Assembly (NCBI RefSeq): GCF_900156515.1
Contig: NZ_FTNU01000023.1
Coordinates: forward strand, 1 to 32,477
Direction: 5' to 3'
From: Moraxella cuniculi DSM 21768
GTDB taxonomy: Bacteria > Pseudomonadota > Gammaproteobacteria > Pseudomonadales > Moraxellaceae
DNA length: 32,477 nt
A program made the translations under genes and the position numbers. The stretch's first letter is position 1, and each line of letters begins with the position of its first letter. Below, in pieces: positions 5,721 through 13,206 of this stretch. Under the pieces are notes generated by a model that had not been told where the DNA came from, searched no databases, and saw only the letters and a program-made list of their open reading frames with translations.

Positions 5721-5846
5721 TTATAAATACAAATAAACAGCAGTTAAAATCGCATCAAGTTTATAAAACAGTACTGGTATTGAAAACAGTGCCAAAAAAG
5801 CAAAAATCGTCTGCCAAAGACCGTATTTTTCAATCGTATATTTCAT
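5721..5846 (-). CDS. 41-residue membrane mini-protein
   Basis: ATG 5846 to TAA 5721 encodes MKYTIEKYGLWQTIFAFLAL followed by FSIPVLFYKL and a second hydrophobic run ending LTAVYLYL. One or two membrane helices are likely. A GGGGC stretch upstream is a modest ribosome site. It lies between the tape-measure terminator and the vapBC promoter and belongs to no family I recognise. The hydrophobic design favours a real small membrane protein, but the evidence is thin. Confidence 0.45.
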   Translation of the reverse strand: MKYTIEKYGLWQTIFAFLALFSIPVLFYKLDAILTAVYLYL

Positions 5847-5915
5847 CAACTGCCCCAAAATTATGATATAATTATCCACAGATTACTCCTTTGTAGGTGA
5901 AAGGGGTTAATTTAG

Positions 5916-5949
5916 AAAAAGCTCAAACCGCCACAGTTTGAGCTTTTTT
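5916..5949 (-). terminator. Strong terminator after the tape-measure gene
   Basis: AAAGCTCAAAC and GTTTGAGCTTT arms around a seven-base loop, with A and T runs at the ends. It begins six bases beyond the tape-measure stop codon. Confidence 0.9.
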
Positions 5950-5954
5950 GTTAT

Positions 5955-8900
5955 TTATCTACCATACAGCAATCCCCCTTGTCTGCGTTCTTTTTGCAGC
6001 TCGGCTTGCACGGCAAGTTGAATCGCCTCGCCAAATCGCTTGCCCATTTGGCTGTCGGCTTGCACATCACCGCCACTGCTATTGACCGTTACGCTGACAT
6101 TCACCGTATTGCCACGACCTTGCACGCTTGCCAAAGTCTTGTCAAGATTTTTTGCCGTGTGCTTCGGCAACACCCTTTCGCCCTTTTCAAGGTTCCAAGT
6201 GCCTGATTTTGGCACGCTCATGATGCCGTCATGGGCTTGTCCGATGACAGGGTTTTGGATTTGGCGAATGGCAGTAACGATTTTCATGCCCTGCGTGGTT
6301 GCTGCAGCGATGCCAGCCAATTTTTGGGCGAAGGTTGTCCCTTCGGCAAAGGCATCAGAGATTGCCTTGTGCATATTGAGCACCGCCGAGCCAATGGCAA
6401 AACTTTGTTGCAAGACAAAGGCAGCACGATAAGCCTTGGACTGCTCGCCCAGTGATTGCTTTAGCCCATCGGCAAGCTGGGCGGTGGTTTCAGCAGCTTG
6501 GGCAAGCACCAGCTCCCCCATGGCAAGGTTGTGTGCCTTTTTGATTTTTAGCTGCTCATCGGCTACCCATTTTTCAATATTAATGCGTTCTTCGGCGGTG
6601 AGTCGTTCATTGGCAAGCAAGGTGTCATTTGCCTGTTTTAGCAGCTCGTTGGCTTCGTTCTTTTTGGCAATCAGCTCATCAAAGGGCGTGCTGGCAGTCC
6701 CAGCTGAACCAATGGCATTGCCAATCAATTGCTCGGCAGTCTTAATATCAAACCTGCCTGCAATCTGGCTTTGTTTGTTTAAGATATCAAGCTGGCTCAT
6801 CAGCTCCGTGCTGCGTTTTTGCTCATCGGTGGCAAGATTGTCGGTGATTTCACGGTATGCCGTCATCGTTGCCAGCTGTTTTTGTAGCTCGGCGTTTTGC
6901 TCGGCTGCCTCTTTGATTCTGCTGTACTGCTCGCCAAGCTCGTTGTCTTTGTCCATCGAGCGGTATTTGGCAAGCTCATCATTGACCGACTGCTCAATCT
7001 GTAGCATCTCCTTAGCATAAGTATCACGCACGCCAAGCAGTGCCAGCTGATTGTTAAGCTCGCGGTTGTTGTCAGCATAGCTTTTGCTTAGTTTGTCCGC
7101 CTCAAGGGTCGCCATCTCAAGCAAGGCATTAAACCGCTCTTGCCTGCCCGCTTCGGTCATGACCACTTGGGCATTGCCTGTGGTGGCGTTGTAGCCTGCT
7201 TCATAGCCCAGACTTGACAGTTTGTCCAGCCCAGCTCCGCCATACATTCGTGTAAAAAACTTCTCAAAATCAGTGTCAAGAAGGGCAAGTTTTGCCTCAA
7301 AAGCATTGCGTTCCAGATCAGATTTGATGCTCGCCTGATCGACAAAGTTTGCCAGTTTTAACGCATTTTCGGCTTTTTCTGCCCCAAGACCACGCAGCTC
7401 ACCCTGCGTCAGCTCATATTCCACCTTGCCTGTCTCAAGCCCCAAGGGATTGTTGCCAAGCTCCCACAGCTGCTTTTGTAGGTTACCAGCGATGCTGTTA
7501 TAAGAATCGGCAAGTTTTTTGGCGGCGGTGGCGGCAGCGTTGTCTTGTTTGCTACGCTCTTTGGCGGCATTGGCCCCTTTTTTGTCGGCATTGGCTTTGC
7601 CCTTGGCGGATTTGGCAGCGTCATTATTGGCGGTGGTGGCGGCTGCCGCGGCTTTGCCAAGGTCGGCATTGGCCTTGTTTGTCTTAGCCACTTGGTCGGC
7701 ATAAGCCAGCACACTGGCTTCAAAATTGGAGCGTGCCGAGATGATGTCTGTTTCGGCAGTCTTGCTGACATTGATGACCATGCCATTGGCACGATAGCCG
7801 ATTTTGTTAATTTGCGGAGTTTTAACATCAAGCCCAAAGCCCCTTGCCGCCTCTGCTGCTGTTGCAATCATCTTATTGACGCCAGAGATTGCCCCATCAA
7901 CGGTATCAAGCACAGCATTAATGCCATTTGCCACCGCAGAGGTTACCGCACCGAAGGCAGCAGCAAAGCCCTGTTTTAGCCCATTCCACAGCCGTACAAA
8001 TGCCCGATACAGCCCATTGACTGCAGAAATTCCAGCATTGACCATACGGTCAAAGATACGAGCAGCGACCTGTAGCACCCCAACAAAGCCACCTTTGGTA
8101 TTGGCAAACAAGCCACCAAAGGCAGTATTGACAGCCTCGGTGGTTTGTTCTGATTTGCCCAAAAACCCTGATAGGAAATTGCTGGCGGCATTATACAGCC
8201 CCATAAAGGCATTGATGCCAGCATCCACCAAATCACCCAGCATAAGCCCAACAATCTTGATGGCATCAGACAGGCTGTCCATCGCTTTTTGTAGTCCCAT
8301 GGTACGCACCACGATGGCAGCGATGATACCACCGATAATCATCAACGGGTGGCGGGCAATCAATCCAGCCAAGGATTTAAACGCCGAGCCAATCGCCCCC
8401 ACACTGCGAGCTGCCAAGGTAGCTGTACCAACAAAGGCTCTTTTGGCAGCGGTGGCAGTTACAAGGCTTCTGGTGTAGCCTATCGCTGCCGCCGTGCCTG
8501 CACGCATGGCATTGCCACAAGCAATCACACTTGCAGTTACTCGAGCGGTTGCACCTGCCATCACAGACTTGGCACCATTGATGGTCATAAGCTGTCTGGT
8601 ATACGCCACACCACTGGCGATACTGGCACGGGTCGATGCCACAAAGCCTGTTATGGCAGCAGTTGCACGAGCTTGGGTGGCGGTGAGATTATCAAGGCTG
8701 TAAGCAGTGGCAACTGTGCTTTGTACTGTAGTTTTTAGTGATATGATATTCTTGGCAATCGATGCAGTTAAGCTGTCGGCACCCAGTTTGGCAACCAGCA
8801 CCGATTTGGCATAACTGCCCAATAATGCCACCGATGCCGCTGTTGCAATCGTGGCAAGCGTACGGAAGTTTTCACCGACAAATGCCAATGCCTGACCGAC

Positions 8901-9671
8901 TTTTTCGCCAAGTCCGCTCATCTCATTGACGATGTCATGCACCAAAAAATCATAGCTGTTTTTGATGACCTGTAAACCTTGGGAAATGGTGGTGGGCATT
9001 TTTGCACTCATCTGCCCTAGGCTGTCTGTGGCATTGACAACGGCATCATAGACCACATCGGAGGTGATTTTGCCCTGCTTGGCAAGGTCTCTTAAGGCGG
9101 CAGTACTGACCCCCATTTGTTTTGCCACCAAGTCAAGAAGCACAGGAGCTTGCTCGGCAACCGAGTTAAACTCATCACCACGCAACGCCCCTGAGCCCAA
9201 GGCTTGCCCAAGCTGGGTCAGGGCAGCCGCTTGAGCTTGTGCCGAGCCGCCACCTGCTTTCATTGCCATGGTTAGATTGCGGGTAAAATCGATGGTCTGC
9301 TGCTGGCTTTTGCCCAATGCCGACAACGCACGGCTTGAGCTTGTATACAGATCCACCACCCCTGCAAAACTGGATTTTTGCTCATTGGCGATTTGCCTAA
9401 GCTGATTTTGCACCGCATTGTATTCGTCAGTTGAGCTGGTGGCAAGTTTGACTTTGCTTGCCAAATCCTGCATTTGGTCTGCTGTTTGTTGTAGTGAATA
9501 CAATGTCCCTGAACCGACCAGAGACCCAACCAAGCCAATTTTATCAAAAGCCTTTTTGGCAAATCCTGCCAAGCCTTGTAATTTGTCTTGGGCTTGTTTG
9601 GTAGATTTGGCGATACTGCGGTCAAAATGCACCGTATTGGCACCAAGTACGATATTAATCTTTAATGACAT
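5955..9671 (-). CDS. Tail length tape-measure protein
   Basis: A protein of about 1,238 residues that sets tail length and lines the tail tube. The N-terminal 60-250 region (DLASKVKLATSSTDEYNAVQ, then a serine/alanine-rich helical domain with FNSVAEQAPVLLDLVAKQMG) is the classical tape-measure domain. Several hydrophobic helices follow near residues 440-500 (MIIGGIIAAIVV), then long alanine/lysine-rich coiled coils. The C-terminus holds a GDVQADSQMGKRFGEAIQ segment. ATG 9671 follows GGTGG; an in-frame ATG at 9683 is possible. Length implies a long siphovirus tail. Confidence 0.95.
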   Translation of the reverse strand: MSLKINIVLGANTVHFDRSIAKSTKQAQDKLQGLAGFAKKAFDKIGLVGSLVGSGTLYSLQQTADQMQDLASKVKLATSSTDEYNAVQNQLRQIANEQKSSFAGVVDLYTSSSRALSALGKSQQQTIDFTRNLTMAMKAGGGSAQAQAAALTQLGQALGSGALRGDEFNSVAEQAPVLLDLVAKQMGVSTAALRDLAKQGKITSDVVYDAVVNATDSLGQMSAKMPTTISQGLQVIKNSYDFLVHDIVNEMSGLGEKVGQALAFVGENFRTLATIATAASVALLGSYAKSVLVAKLGADSLTASIAKNIISLKTTVQSTVATAYSLDNLTATQARATAAITGFVASTRASIASGVAYTRQLMTINGAKSVMAGATARVTASVIACGNAMRAGTAAAIGYTRSLVTATAAKRAFVGTATLAARSVGAIGSAFKSLAGLIARHPLMIIGGIIAAIVVRTMGLQKAMDSLSDAIKIVGLMLGDLVDAGINAFMGLYNAASNFLSGFLGKSEQTTEAVNTAFGGLFANTKGGFVGVLQVAARIFDRMVNAGISAVNGLYRAFVRLWNGLKQGFAAAFGAVTSAVANGINAVLDTVDGAISGVNKMIATAAEAARGFGLDVKTPQINKIGYRANGMVINVSKTAETDIISARSNFEASVLAYADQVAKTNKANADLGKAAAAATTANNDAAKSAKGKANADKKGANAAKERSKQDNAAATAAKKLADSYNSIAGNLQKQLWELGNNPLGLETGKVEYELTQGELRGLGAEKAENALKLANFVDQASIKSDLERNAFEAKLALLDTDFEKFFTRMYGGAGLDKLSSLGYEAGYNATTGNAQVVMTEAGRQERFNALLEMATLEADKLSKSYADNNRELNNQLALLGVRDTYAKEMLQIEQSVNDELAKYRSMDKDNELGEQYSRIKEAAEQNAELQKQLATMTAYREITDNLATDEQKRSTELMSQLDILNKQSQIAGRFDIKTAEQLIGNAIGSAGTASTPFDELIAKKNEANELLKQANDTLLANERLTAEERINIEKWVADEQLKIKKAHNLAMGELVLAQAAETTAQLADGLKQSLGEQSKAYRAAFVLQQSFAIGSAVLNMHKAISDAFAEGTTFAQKLAGIAAATTQGMKIVTAIRQIQNPVIGQAHDGIMSVPKSGTWNLEKGERVLPKHTAKNLDKTLASVQGRGNTVNVSVTVNSSGGDVQADSQMGKRFGEAIQLAVQAELQKERRQGGLLYGR

Positions 9672-9685
9672 TTTGTCCACCATGC

Positions 9686-9714
9686 AAAAACCCCATCACA
9701 CAGGATGGGGCTTT
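9686..9714 (-). terminator. Terminator directly before the tape-measure gene
   Basis: CCCCATC and GATGGGG arms, then a T run, only about a dozen bases before the tape-measure ribosome site. It ends the cargo gene at 9726-10115. Confidence 0.85.
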
Positions 9715-9725
9715 GGATTTTGTAG

Positions 9726-10115
9726 TTACAAGTATTTTTGCAATTTGTTGTAGTGCTTTTGATTGGCTTTTAAAATTGCACGCTTGCCATCAGTAAACTC
9801 AACAAAAATCAAATATTCTGATTTGGTTTTTTCAGGCAGGCTATGACCGATTAATAGTGTTGCCAATGCAGGTAGTACGCCTGCACCAATCAACATACCG
9901 CCAGCAACAAAGCTGGTGGCAAATCTTTGTGCCTTTGTACTGTTTGCAAGCAATGCTGATTCTTCCAATACCGATATCGCTCTTAGCTGTTTACTAAGAT
10001 TGTATGTCGTGGTTTTTTTGGTGCCTGCAATGGTCATGGTCATGTGATCAAATAGATTTGCCACAGTTGTATTTTCGGCAAAATCATCAGATCTGACAAT
10101 ATGCAATCCAAGCAT
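9726..10115 (-). CDS. Hypothetical cargo protein between tail chaperone and tape measure
   Basis: A 129-residue protein of unknown function, ATG 10115 after GGTAGGT. It starts MLGLHIVRSDDFAENTTVAN, has a glycine/alanine-rich hydrophobic stretch near residues 67-90 (FVAGGMLIGAGVLPALATLL) that could be a membrane or hairpin segment, and ends in a basic strand-rich part (YLIFVEFTDGKRAILKANQK). It has its own sigma-70 promoter and its own terminator, so it is a self-contained insert in the late operon. It could act in the lysogen. Confidence 0.7.
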   Translation of the reverse strand: MLGLHIVRSDDFAENTTVANLFDHMTMTIAGTKKTTTYNLSKQLRAISVLEESALLANSTKAQRFATSFVAGGMLIGAGVLPALATLLIGHSLPEKTKSEYLIFVEFTDGKRAILKANQKHYNKLQKYL

Positions 10116-10150
10116 AGACCTACCTTGATTATTGGGTGGATAATGGTCAG

Positions 10151-10179
10151 ATTATAACCATCATTCATCCACAAATCAA
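10151..10179 (-). promoter_or_regulatory. Promoter of the 9726-10115 cargo gene
   Basis: Minus strand TTGATT (10174-10179), 17 nt, perfect TATAAT (10151-10156). The -35 box overlaps the end of the GT reading frame. Confidence 0.7.
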
Positions 10180-10852
10180 TGCTTATTTGCTTTATCCTCT
10201 AGTCGTCCAAGCATCTGTGCCAATTGCCGTGCTTCTTTCTCGCTGTTTTTGAGTGCTTGCTCGTATTCGTACCGCTCACGCATCTCTTCACTCATCGGAT
10301 TTGGGTCAATCGGCAGATAATCGGTCAGGCTGCCCTGCCCCACTTTGGCGTATAACAAAGTGGCGGTTTGGATATCTTGACGAAATCCGCCAAACGGGTC
10401 AATGCCATCATAGGCAAGCCAGTCGATAAACTCATCAAAACTTAGTCTATCGCACAGCTCGCCCACCGTACAGCCAAGCTGCAAGGCAAGTTTGAACAAA
10501 AACCGTTTGTGCGGATTTTCAATCAGTTTTTTTCGGCATCCTCCACCGATTTGTTAAAGCCATTGACCGCATTAATCTGCTCGGCAAGCTGGAATAGCAT
10601 TCCGCTTGGCATGGCAAGCACCGCCTCAGTGTCATCATCGGTGAGTAGCTGGTTGCCGTTCTCGTCAGACAGTGCTTTGATGGTGAGTTTTGCCACATGA
10701 CCAATGACATCTTCTCGGTCAATTTTGCTAAGCTCGGCTTGGTCTTTGAGGCTTAATTTGCGGATAAAAAACGACTGCTCGTCAATCTTTACTTTGCTGA
10801 CAGCGGCAGGCTTGGCAAGAATCTTTAGCAGGGTTTCACGGGTAAATTTCAT
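10176..10852 (-). CDS. Tail assembly chaperone GT, made by programmed -1 frameshift
   Basis: The upstream frame (G, 109 residues) ends in GAA AAA AAC TGA. A -1 slip on A AAA AAC continues straight into the lower frame as CTG ATT GAA, giving LIENPHKRFLFKLALQLGCT, and runs 116 more residues to 10176. The downstream part, with FDEFIDWLAYDGIDPFGG, resembles the T domain of GT proteins. It has no credible start codon or ribosome site of its own, which supports the fusion. In lambda and HK97, G and GT are made in a fixed ratio and guide tail tube assembly on the tape measure; the gene order here is the same. Confidence 0.85.
10523..10852 (-). CDS. Tail assembly chaperone G (unshifted product)
   Basis: A 109-residue protein starting MKFTRETLLKILAKPAAVSK at ATG 10852, six bases after AAGGAG. 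It has a helical, charged body (DQAELSKIDREDVIGHVAKL) and ends DAEKN at the stop right after the slippery heptamer. It directly follows the tail tube gene, the standard position for this chaperone. It is the major product; a minority of ribosomes should shift to make GT. Confidence 0.88.
   Translation of the reverse strand: MKFTRETLLKILAKPAAVSKVKIDEQSFFIRKLSLKDQAELSKIDREDVIGHVAKLTIKALSDENGNQLLTDDDTEAVLAMPSGMLFQLAEQINAVNGFNKSVEDAEKN
10526..10532 (-). promoter_or_regulatory. A AAA AAC slippery heptamer for -1 frameshifting
   Basis: The heptamer is in the correct zero-frame phase (X XXY YYZ) and is followed directly by the TGA stop of G. The -1 frame is open for 117 codons beyond it. This is one of the most efficient bacterial slip sites known. 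A stimulatory downstream hairpin was not clearly identified. Confidence 0.8.
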
Positions 10853-10862
10853 CACTGTCTCC

Positions 10863-11291
10863 TTAGCTGATTTTGGTTACATCGCCTGTGATGCTGATGG
10901 TGGCGGTTTTTCTTAATTTTTTCTTAATGTCTTCATTATCCAAAGACAATTTGGACACCATGCCTTTAAACTGGCGGCTCTCGGCAGCGGCTTTGACAAA
11001 TTTTAGCTGAAAATACAGCTCGCCTCCTTCATCAAACGCCGTCTGAATGAGCTGCTGGGCGGTGTCTTGTGGATCGACCACAAATTCAAACTCAATCTCT
11101 GACTCTTCTTTGAAATTCACCACAGCTTTTACAGTGCGTTCATCGTCGGTGGCGGTTACCTCGTCCATCACCTTTTCTTCTGACGGCACGCCACATTTTT
11201 GCAAATGTTCAACCTTGCTAAAGGTATTACCGTCAGCGGACACAAACAGCTGATAAAAGCTATCGACTAAATTGGCGACATTTTTTGCCAT
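10863..11291 (-). CDS. Major tail tube protein
   Basis: A 142-residue protein of beta-rich composition, beginning MAKNVANLVDSFYQLFVSAD and ending DNEDIKKKLRKTATISITGD plus a short tail, as in tail tube proteins of HK97/lambda-like siphophages. It polymerises around the tape measure. The gene sits between the DUF3168 tail-terminator-like gene and the G/GT chaperone, the usual order. ATG 11291 is preceded by GGAGT and, immediately upstream, by a terminator-like hairpin. Confidence 0.88.
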   Translation of the reverse strand: MAKNVANLVDSFYQLFVSADGNTFSKVEHLQKCGVPSEEKVMDEVTATDDERTVKAVVNFKEESEIEFEFVVDPQDTAQQLIQTAFDEGGELYFQLKFVKAAAESRQFKGMVSKLSLDNEDIKKKLRKTATISITGDVTKIS

Positions 11292-11301
11292 AATTTACTC
11301 C

Positions 11302-11323
11302 AAAAAAATGCCCACAAGGGGCG
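11302..11323 (-). terminator. Short terminator-like hairpin before the tail tube gene
   Basis: GCCC and GGGC arms followed by seven T on the minus strand, then the GGAGT ribosome site. The stem is weaker than the others of this type. Confidence 0.55.
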
Positions 11324-11324
11324 G

Positions 11325-11672
11325 TTAAACAAAGGTTTGCCAAAATTCATATTCAATAATGGCACGGTATTGATTGGCTTCATAAAGATGCTGCACCCCC
11401 AAATAGTTGCTGGGGGTGATGCCATTTAGCCGTCCAATCACACGGCTAGACAGTGCCAGCATTTCATCATAATCATTGCAATATACATCAATCTGCACCC
11501 TGACCCACTCATGCCCTGTTGTGCCGTCAAGCGTGTTGTCAGGCTCTGTGCTGATGATTTGGTAGACGATATAACGGTCGCTGTCAGGGGCGGTCTCTGG
11601 GACAAACAGCGGATAAATATTGCCATCAACCAGCTCTGATAAGATGTTGAAAATTTGTTCACTTGCGTGCAT
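11325..11672 (-). CDS. DUF3168-family tail terminator / head-tail joining protein
   Basis: A 115-residue protein beginning MHASEQIFNILSELVDGNIY and containing PDSDRYIVYQII and VRVQIDVYCNDYDEM, the pattern of DUF3168 proteins, which cap the tail tube or join it to the head. It lies between HK97-gp10-type and tail tube genes, although a cargo insert (11727-12272) separates it from gp10. ATG 11672 follows GGAGA, and a terminator stands directly upstream. Confidence 0.85.
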   Translation of the reverse strand: MHASEQIFNILSELVDGNIYPLFVPETAPDSDRYIVYQIISTEPDNTLDGTTGHEWVRVQIDVYCNDYDEMLALSSRVIGRLNGITPSNYLGVQHLYEANQYRAIIEYEFWQTFV

Positions 11673-11684
11673 ATTTTCTCCAAT

Positions 11685-11709
11685 AAAAAACCACCCATGG
11701 GGGTGGTTT
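11685..11709 (-). terminator. Terminator directly before the DUF3168 gene
   Basis: AACCACCC and GGGTGGTT arms with a T run on the minus strand, followed within a few bases by the ribosome site. It ends the BrnA-like gene at 11727-11921. Confidence 0.85.
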
Positions 11710-11726
11710 GTTGGGCTAAATTTTAA

Positions 11727-11921
11727 TCAATGAGTAGCAATTGCCATGACCTGTCGTATCAGTTGATTGATATGGATTTTGGTGGTTGTATCTTGACTGG
11801 CGAGCCATTTTTGCACATCTTCATCGAGCAATTGTTGTTCTCGTAGACGATTTAGGTGCGGTATCTCGGTGGCACGCCGAGCTTGACTGAAGTCATATTC
11901 GCTTTTGATTTTATGATTCAT
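11727..11921 (-). CDS. BrnA-like antitoxin, apparently without toxin
   Basis: A 64-residue protein starting MNHKIKSEYDFSQARRATEI. The KSEYDFSxA start and the later LDEDVQKWLASQ, then INQLIRQVM segment match the BrnA (Arc/MetJ-type) antitoxin plan, in which the C-terminal helices bind DNA as a dimer. A BrnT toxin would be expected just upstream, but none is present. It may be a solitary regulator or an anti-toxin carried by the phage. AAGGAG precedes ATG 11921. Family call is moderate. Confidence 0.6.
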   Translation of the reverse strand: MNHKIKSEYDFSQARRATEIPHLNRLREQQLLDEDVQKWLASQDTTTKIHINQLIRQVMAIATH

Positions 11922-12011
11922 AAGCCTGTCGCTCCTTTTTGGTTGGTAACCCTTGATAAATCAAGCCATATCTTGGCTGTTGCTACATTTTTCATCATGG
12001 CATGGTTTTAG

Positions 12012-12272
12012 TTAAGCAAAAAACCGCGTCAAGACAAAGACAATCAAGCCACCAACCATGGCAGCCCCCAGCGTAACATAGGGGTATAGCCTTGCTTCTT
12101 TTTCTATTTTTTTGGTATTGGCACGACTTTCGACAACATCTTGGTGGATTTTTTCAACGGTGGCACGGCTTTGTTCAATGCTTTGGCGAATGCCTTCAAT
12201 ATCCACATAGGTTTTATTAGCACGAGCTTGACTTTCTGCGATGTCTTGCTGAATTTTACTGATATCGACCAT
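12012..12272 (-). CDS. Small coiled-coil protein with C-terminal membrane anchor (paralogue of 1622-1879)
   Basis: An 86-residue protein from ATG 12272, which follows GGAGTG. Residues 1-55 are heptad-like (MVDISKIQQDIAESQARANK, then RQSIEQSRATVEK). Residues 62-86 (YPYVTLGAAMVGGLIVFVLT) form one C-terminal membrane helix. A 40-bp DNA stretch (12149-12188) differs from 1732-1771 at about four positions, so the copies are closely related. It has a near-perfect promoter of its own. Function unknown; an XhlA-like lysis or exclusion role is only a structural analogy. Confidence 0.75.
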   Translation of the reverse strand: MVDISKIQQDIAESQARANKTYVDIEGIRQSIEQSRATVEKIHQDVVESRANTKKIEKEARLYPYVTLGAAMVGGLIVFVLTRFFA

Positions 12273-12299
12273 GATAACACTCCGATTGCCTTTATTGGT

Positions 12300-12328
12300 A
12301 TTATAGGGCTGATGACAAACAAGGTCAA
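12300..12328 (-). promoter_or_regulatory. Promoter of the 12012-12272 cargo gene
   Basis: Minus strand TTGACC (12323-12328), 17 nt, perfect TATAAT (12300-12305). It is among the strongest promoters in the window and lies just after the start of the upstream gp10-type gene's 3' end. Confidence 0.8.
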
Positions 12329-12336
12329 GACAAAAC

Positions 12337-12885
12337 CTACCCACCTGTGGCTTTCTTAATATTCTTATCCAGCTGTTGTTTAAACCGCTCAACCGCTTGC
12401 TCTTTGTTGTTTTCAAAGGCGGGGCGTAAAAATGGTTGGGCTTGGTGATATTTTGTGCCATATTCCACCATGTGCCAATAAAACGCCGATGAGCCTGTTT
12501 TGCCAGAGACATTCACCCCGATGCCGATGGCGGCACGGTTTTTGTTGGTGGAATTTTTATTTAACCGACCACGGCGAATGTTCTTTTTGAGCAGTCCTGC
12601 TTGCTGTATGACAAATTTGCCCTCGCCTCGTTTGGCACGCTGTCTTTTGCCTTTGAGTTTTTTGCCATTTTTACTAAACCTAAAAGTTGCCTCGCCCTGC
12701 CCTGAAGACATATAACGGCGATAGGCAGCATCGCTTGCTGGTGCTTGCCGCTTGGCTTGTTTATACATCGGCGTGCTTGCCACCATCAGTGAGTTGTACA
12801 GCGATTTGCCTCGCAAATCCTTACGCAGATTGCCAAGTTTTTTATCAAGCTCGTCCAAGCCCTCGACTTTTACCGATAATTTCAT
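12337..12885 (-). CDS. HK97 gp10-family head-tail/tail completion protein
   Basis: A 182-residue basic protein. It begins MKLSVKVEGLDELDKKLGNL, has APASDAAYRRY and a lysine/arginine-rich middle, then AFYWHMVEYGTKYHQAQPFL with the conserved YGT and PFLRPAF motifs of HK97-gp10 proteins. These take part in joining head and tail. ATG 12885 overlaps the stop of the preceding connector gene by four bases (ATGA), so the two are translationally coupled. Confidence 0.9.
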   Translation of the reverse strand: MKLSVKVEGLDELDKKLGNLRKDLRGKSLYNSLMVASTPMYKQAKRQAPASDAAYRRYMSSGQGEATFRFSKNGKKLKGKRQRAKRGEGKFVIQQAGLLKKNIRRGRLNKNSTNKNRAAIGIGVNVSGKTGSSAFYWHMVEYGTKYHQAQPFLRPAFENNKEQAVERFKQQLDKNIKKATGG

Positions 12886-13205
12886 GACACCTCCTTTAGC
12901 AATAGCGTCAGATATTCTCGCCCAGTGCGGTTATCTGCCAGCGGTTTGCCGACAATTTCGTATCTTTGTCCGCCATGCTCAACCTGCATGGTGTGGTCAA
13001 TGCCAGTTTGGTAGCGAATCGTTAGGCGAGCCTGTACATCGGTGCCTGCTGCCTTGGCGGTCAGCACATCTTTGGCGGATAAATGACTAAACTGCCCCCA
13101 GATCGTCTTAACAGGCTCATGGCTACTTTTTACCATGCCTGTGGCTGAACGGGTGGTGGTGGGTTTGAGGAGTTGTATGCGGTGTCTTAGCACGCCTGCC
13201 TTCAT
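12882..13205 (-). CDS. Head closure / head-tail adaptor protein (HK97 gp9-type)
   Basis: A 107-residue protein starting MKAGVLRHRIQLLKPTTTRS at ATG 13205, which follows a run of G. The GxLRHRIxL start, the WGQF and the C-terminal RYEIVGKPLADNRTGREYLT segment are typical of the SPP1-gp16/HK97-gp9 head-tail adaptor family. These proteins plug the portal channel after packaging. A longer upstream frame exists but overlaps the gp6-like gene in another frame and is not used. The stop overlaps the gp10 start. Confidence 0.88.
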   Translation of the reverse strand: MKAGVLRHRIQLLKPTTTRSATGMVKSSHEPVKTIWGQFSHLSAKDVLTAKAAGTDVQARLTIRYQTGIDHTMQVEHGGQRYEIVGKPLADNRTGREYLTLLLKEVS

Positions 13206-13206
13206 C

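Noticed and set aside
6436-7020. Long plus-strand open frame of 194 codons, serine-rich
   Set aside because: It is the antisense of the tape-measure gene; its composition mirrors the alanine/lysine-rich coiled coil and it has no ribosome site.
12012-12272. Assignment of the coiled-coil/membrane proteins as XhlA lysis proteins
   Set aside because: Only the general layout (coil then C-terminal helix) agrees; no diagnostic residues were found and no holin or endolysin gene is adjacent.
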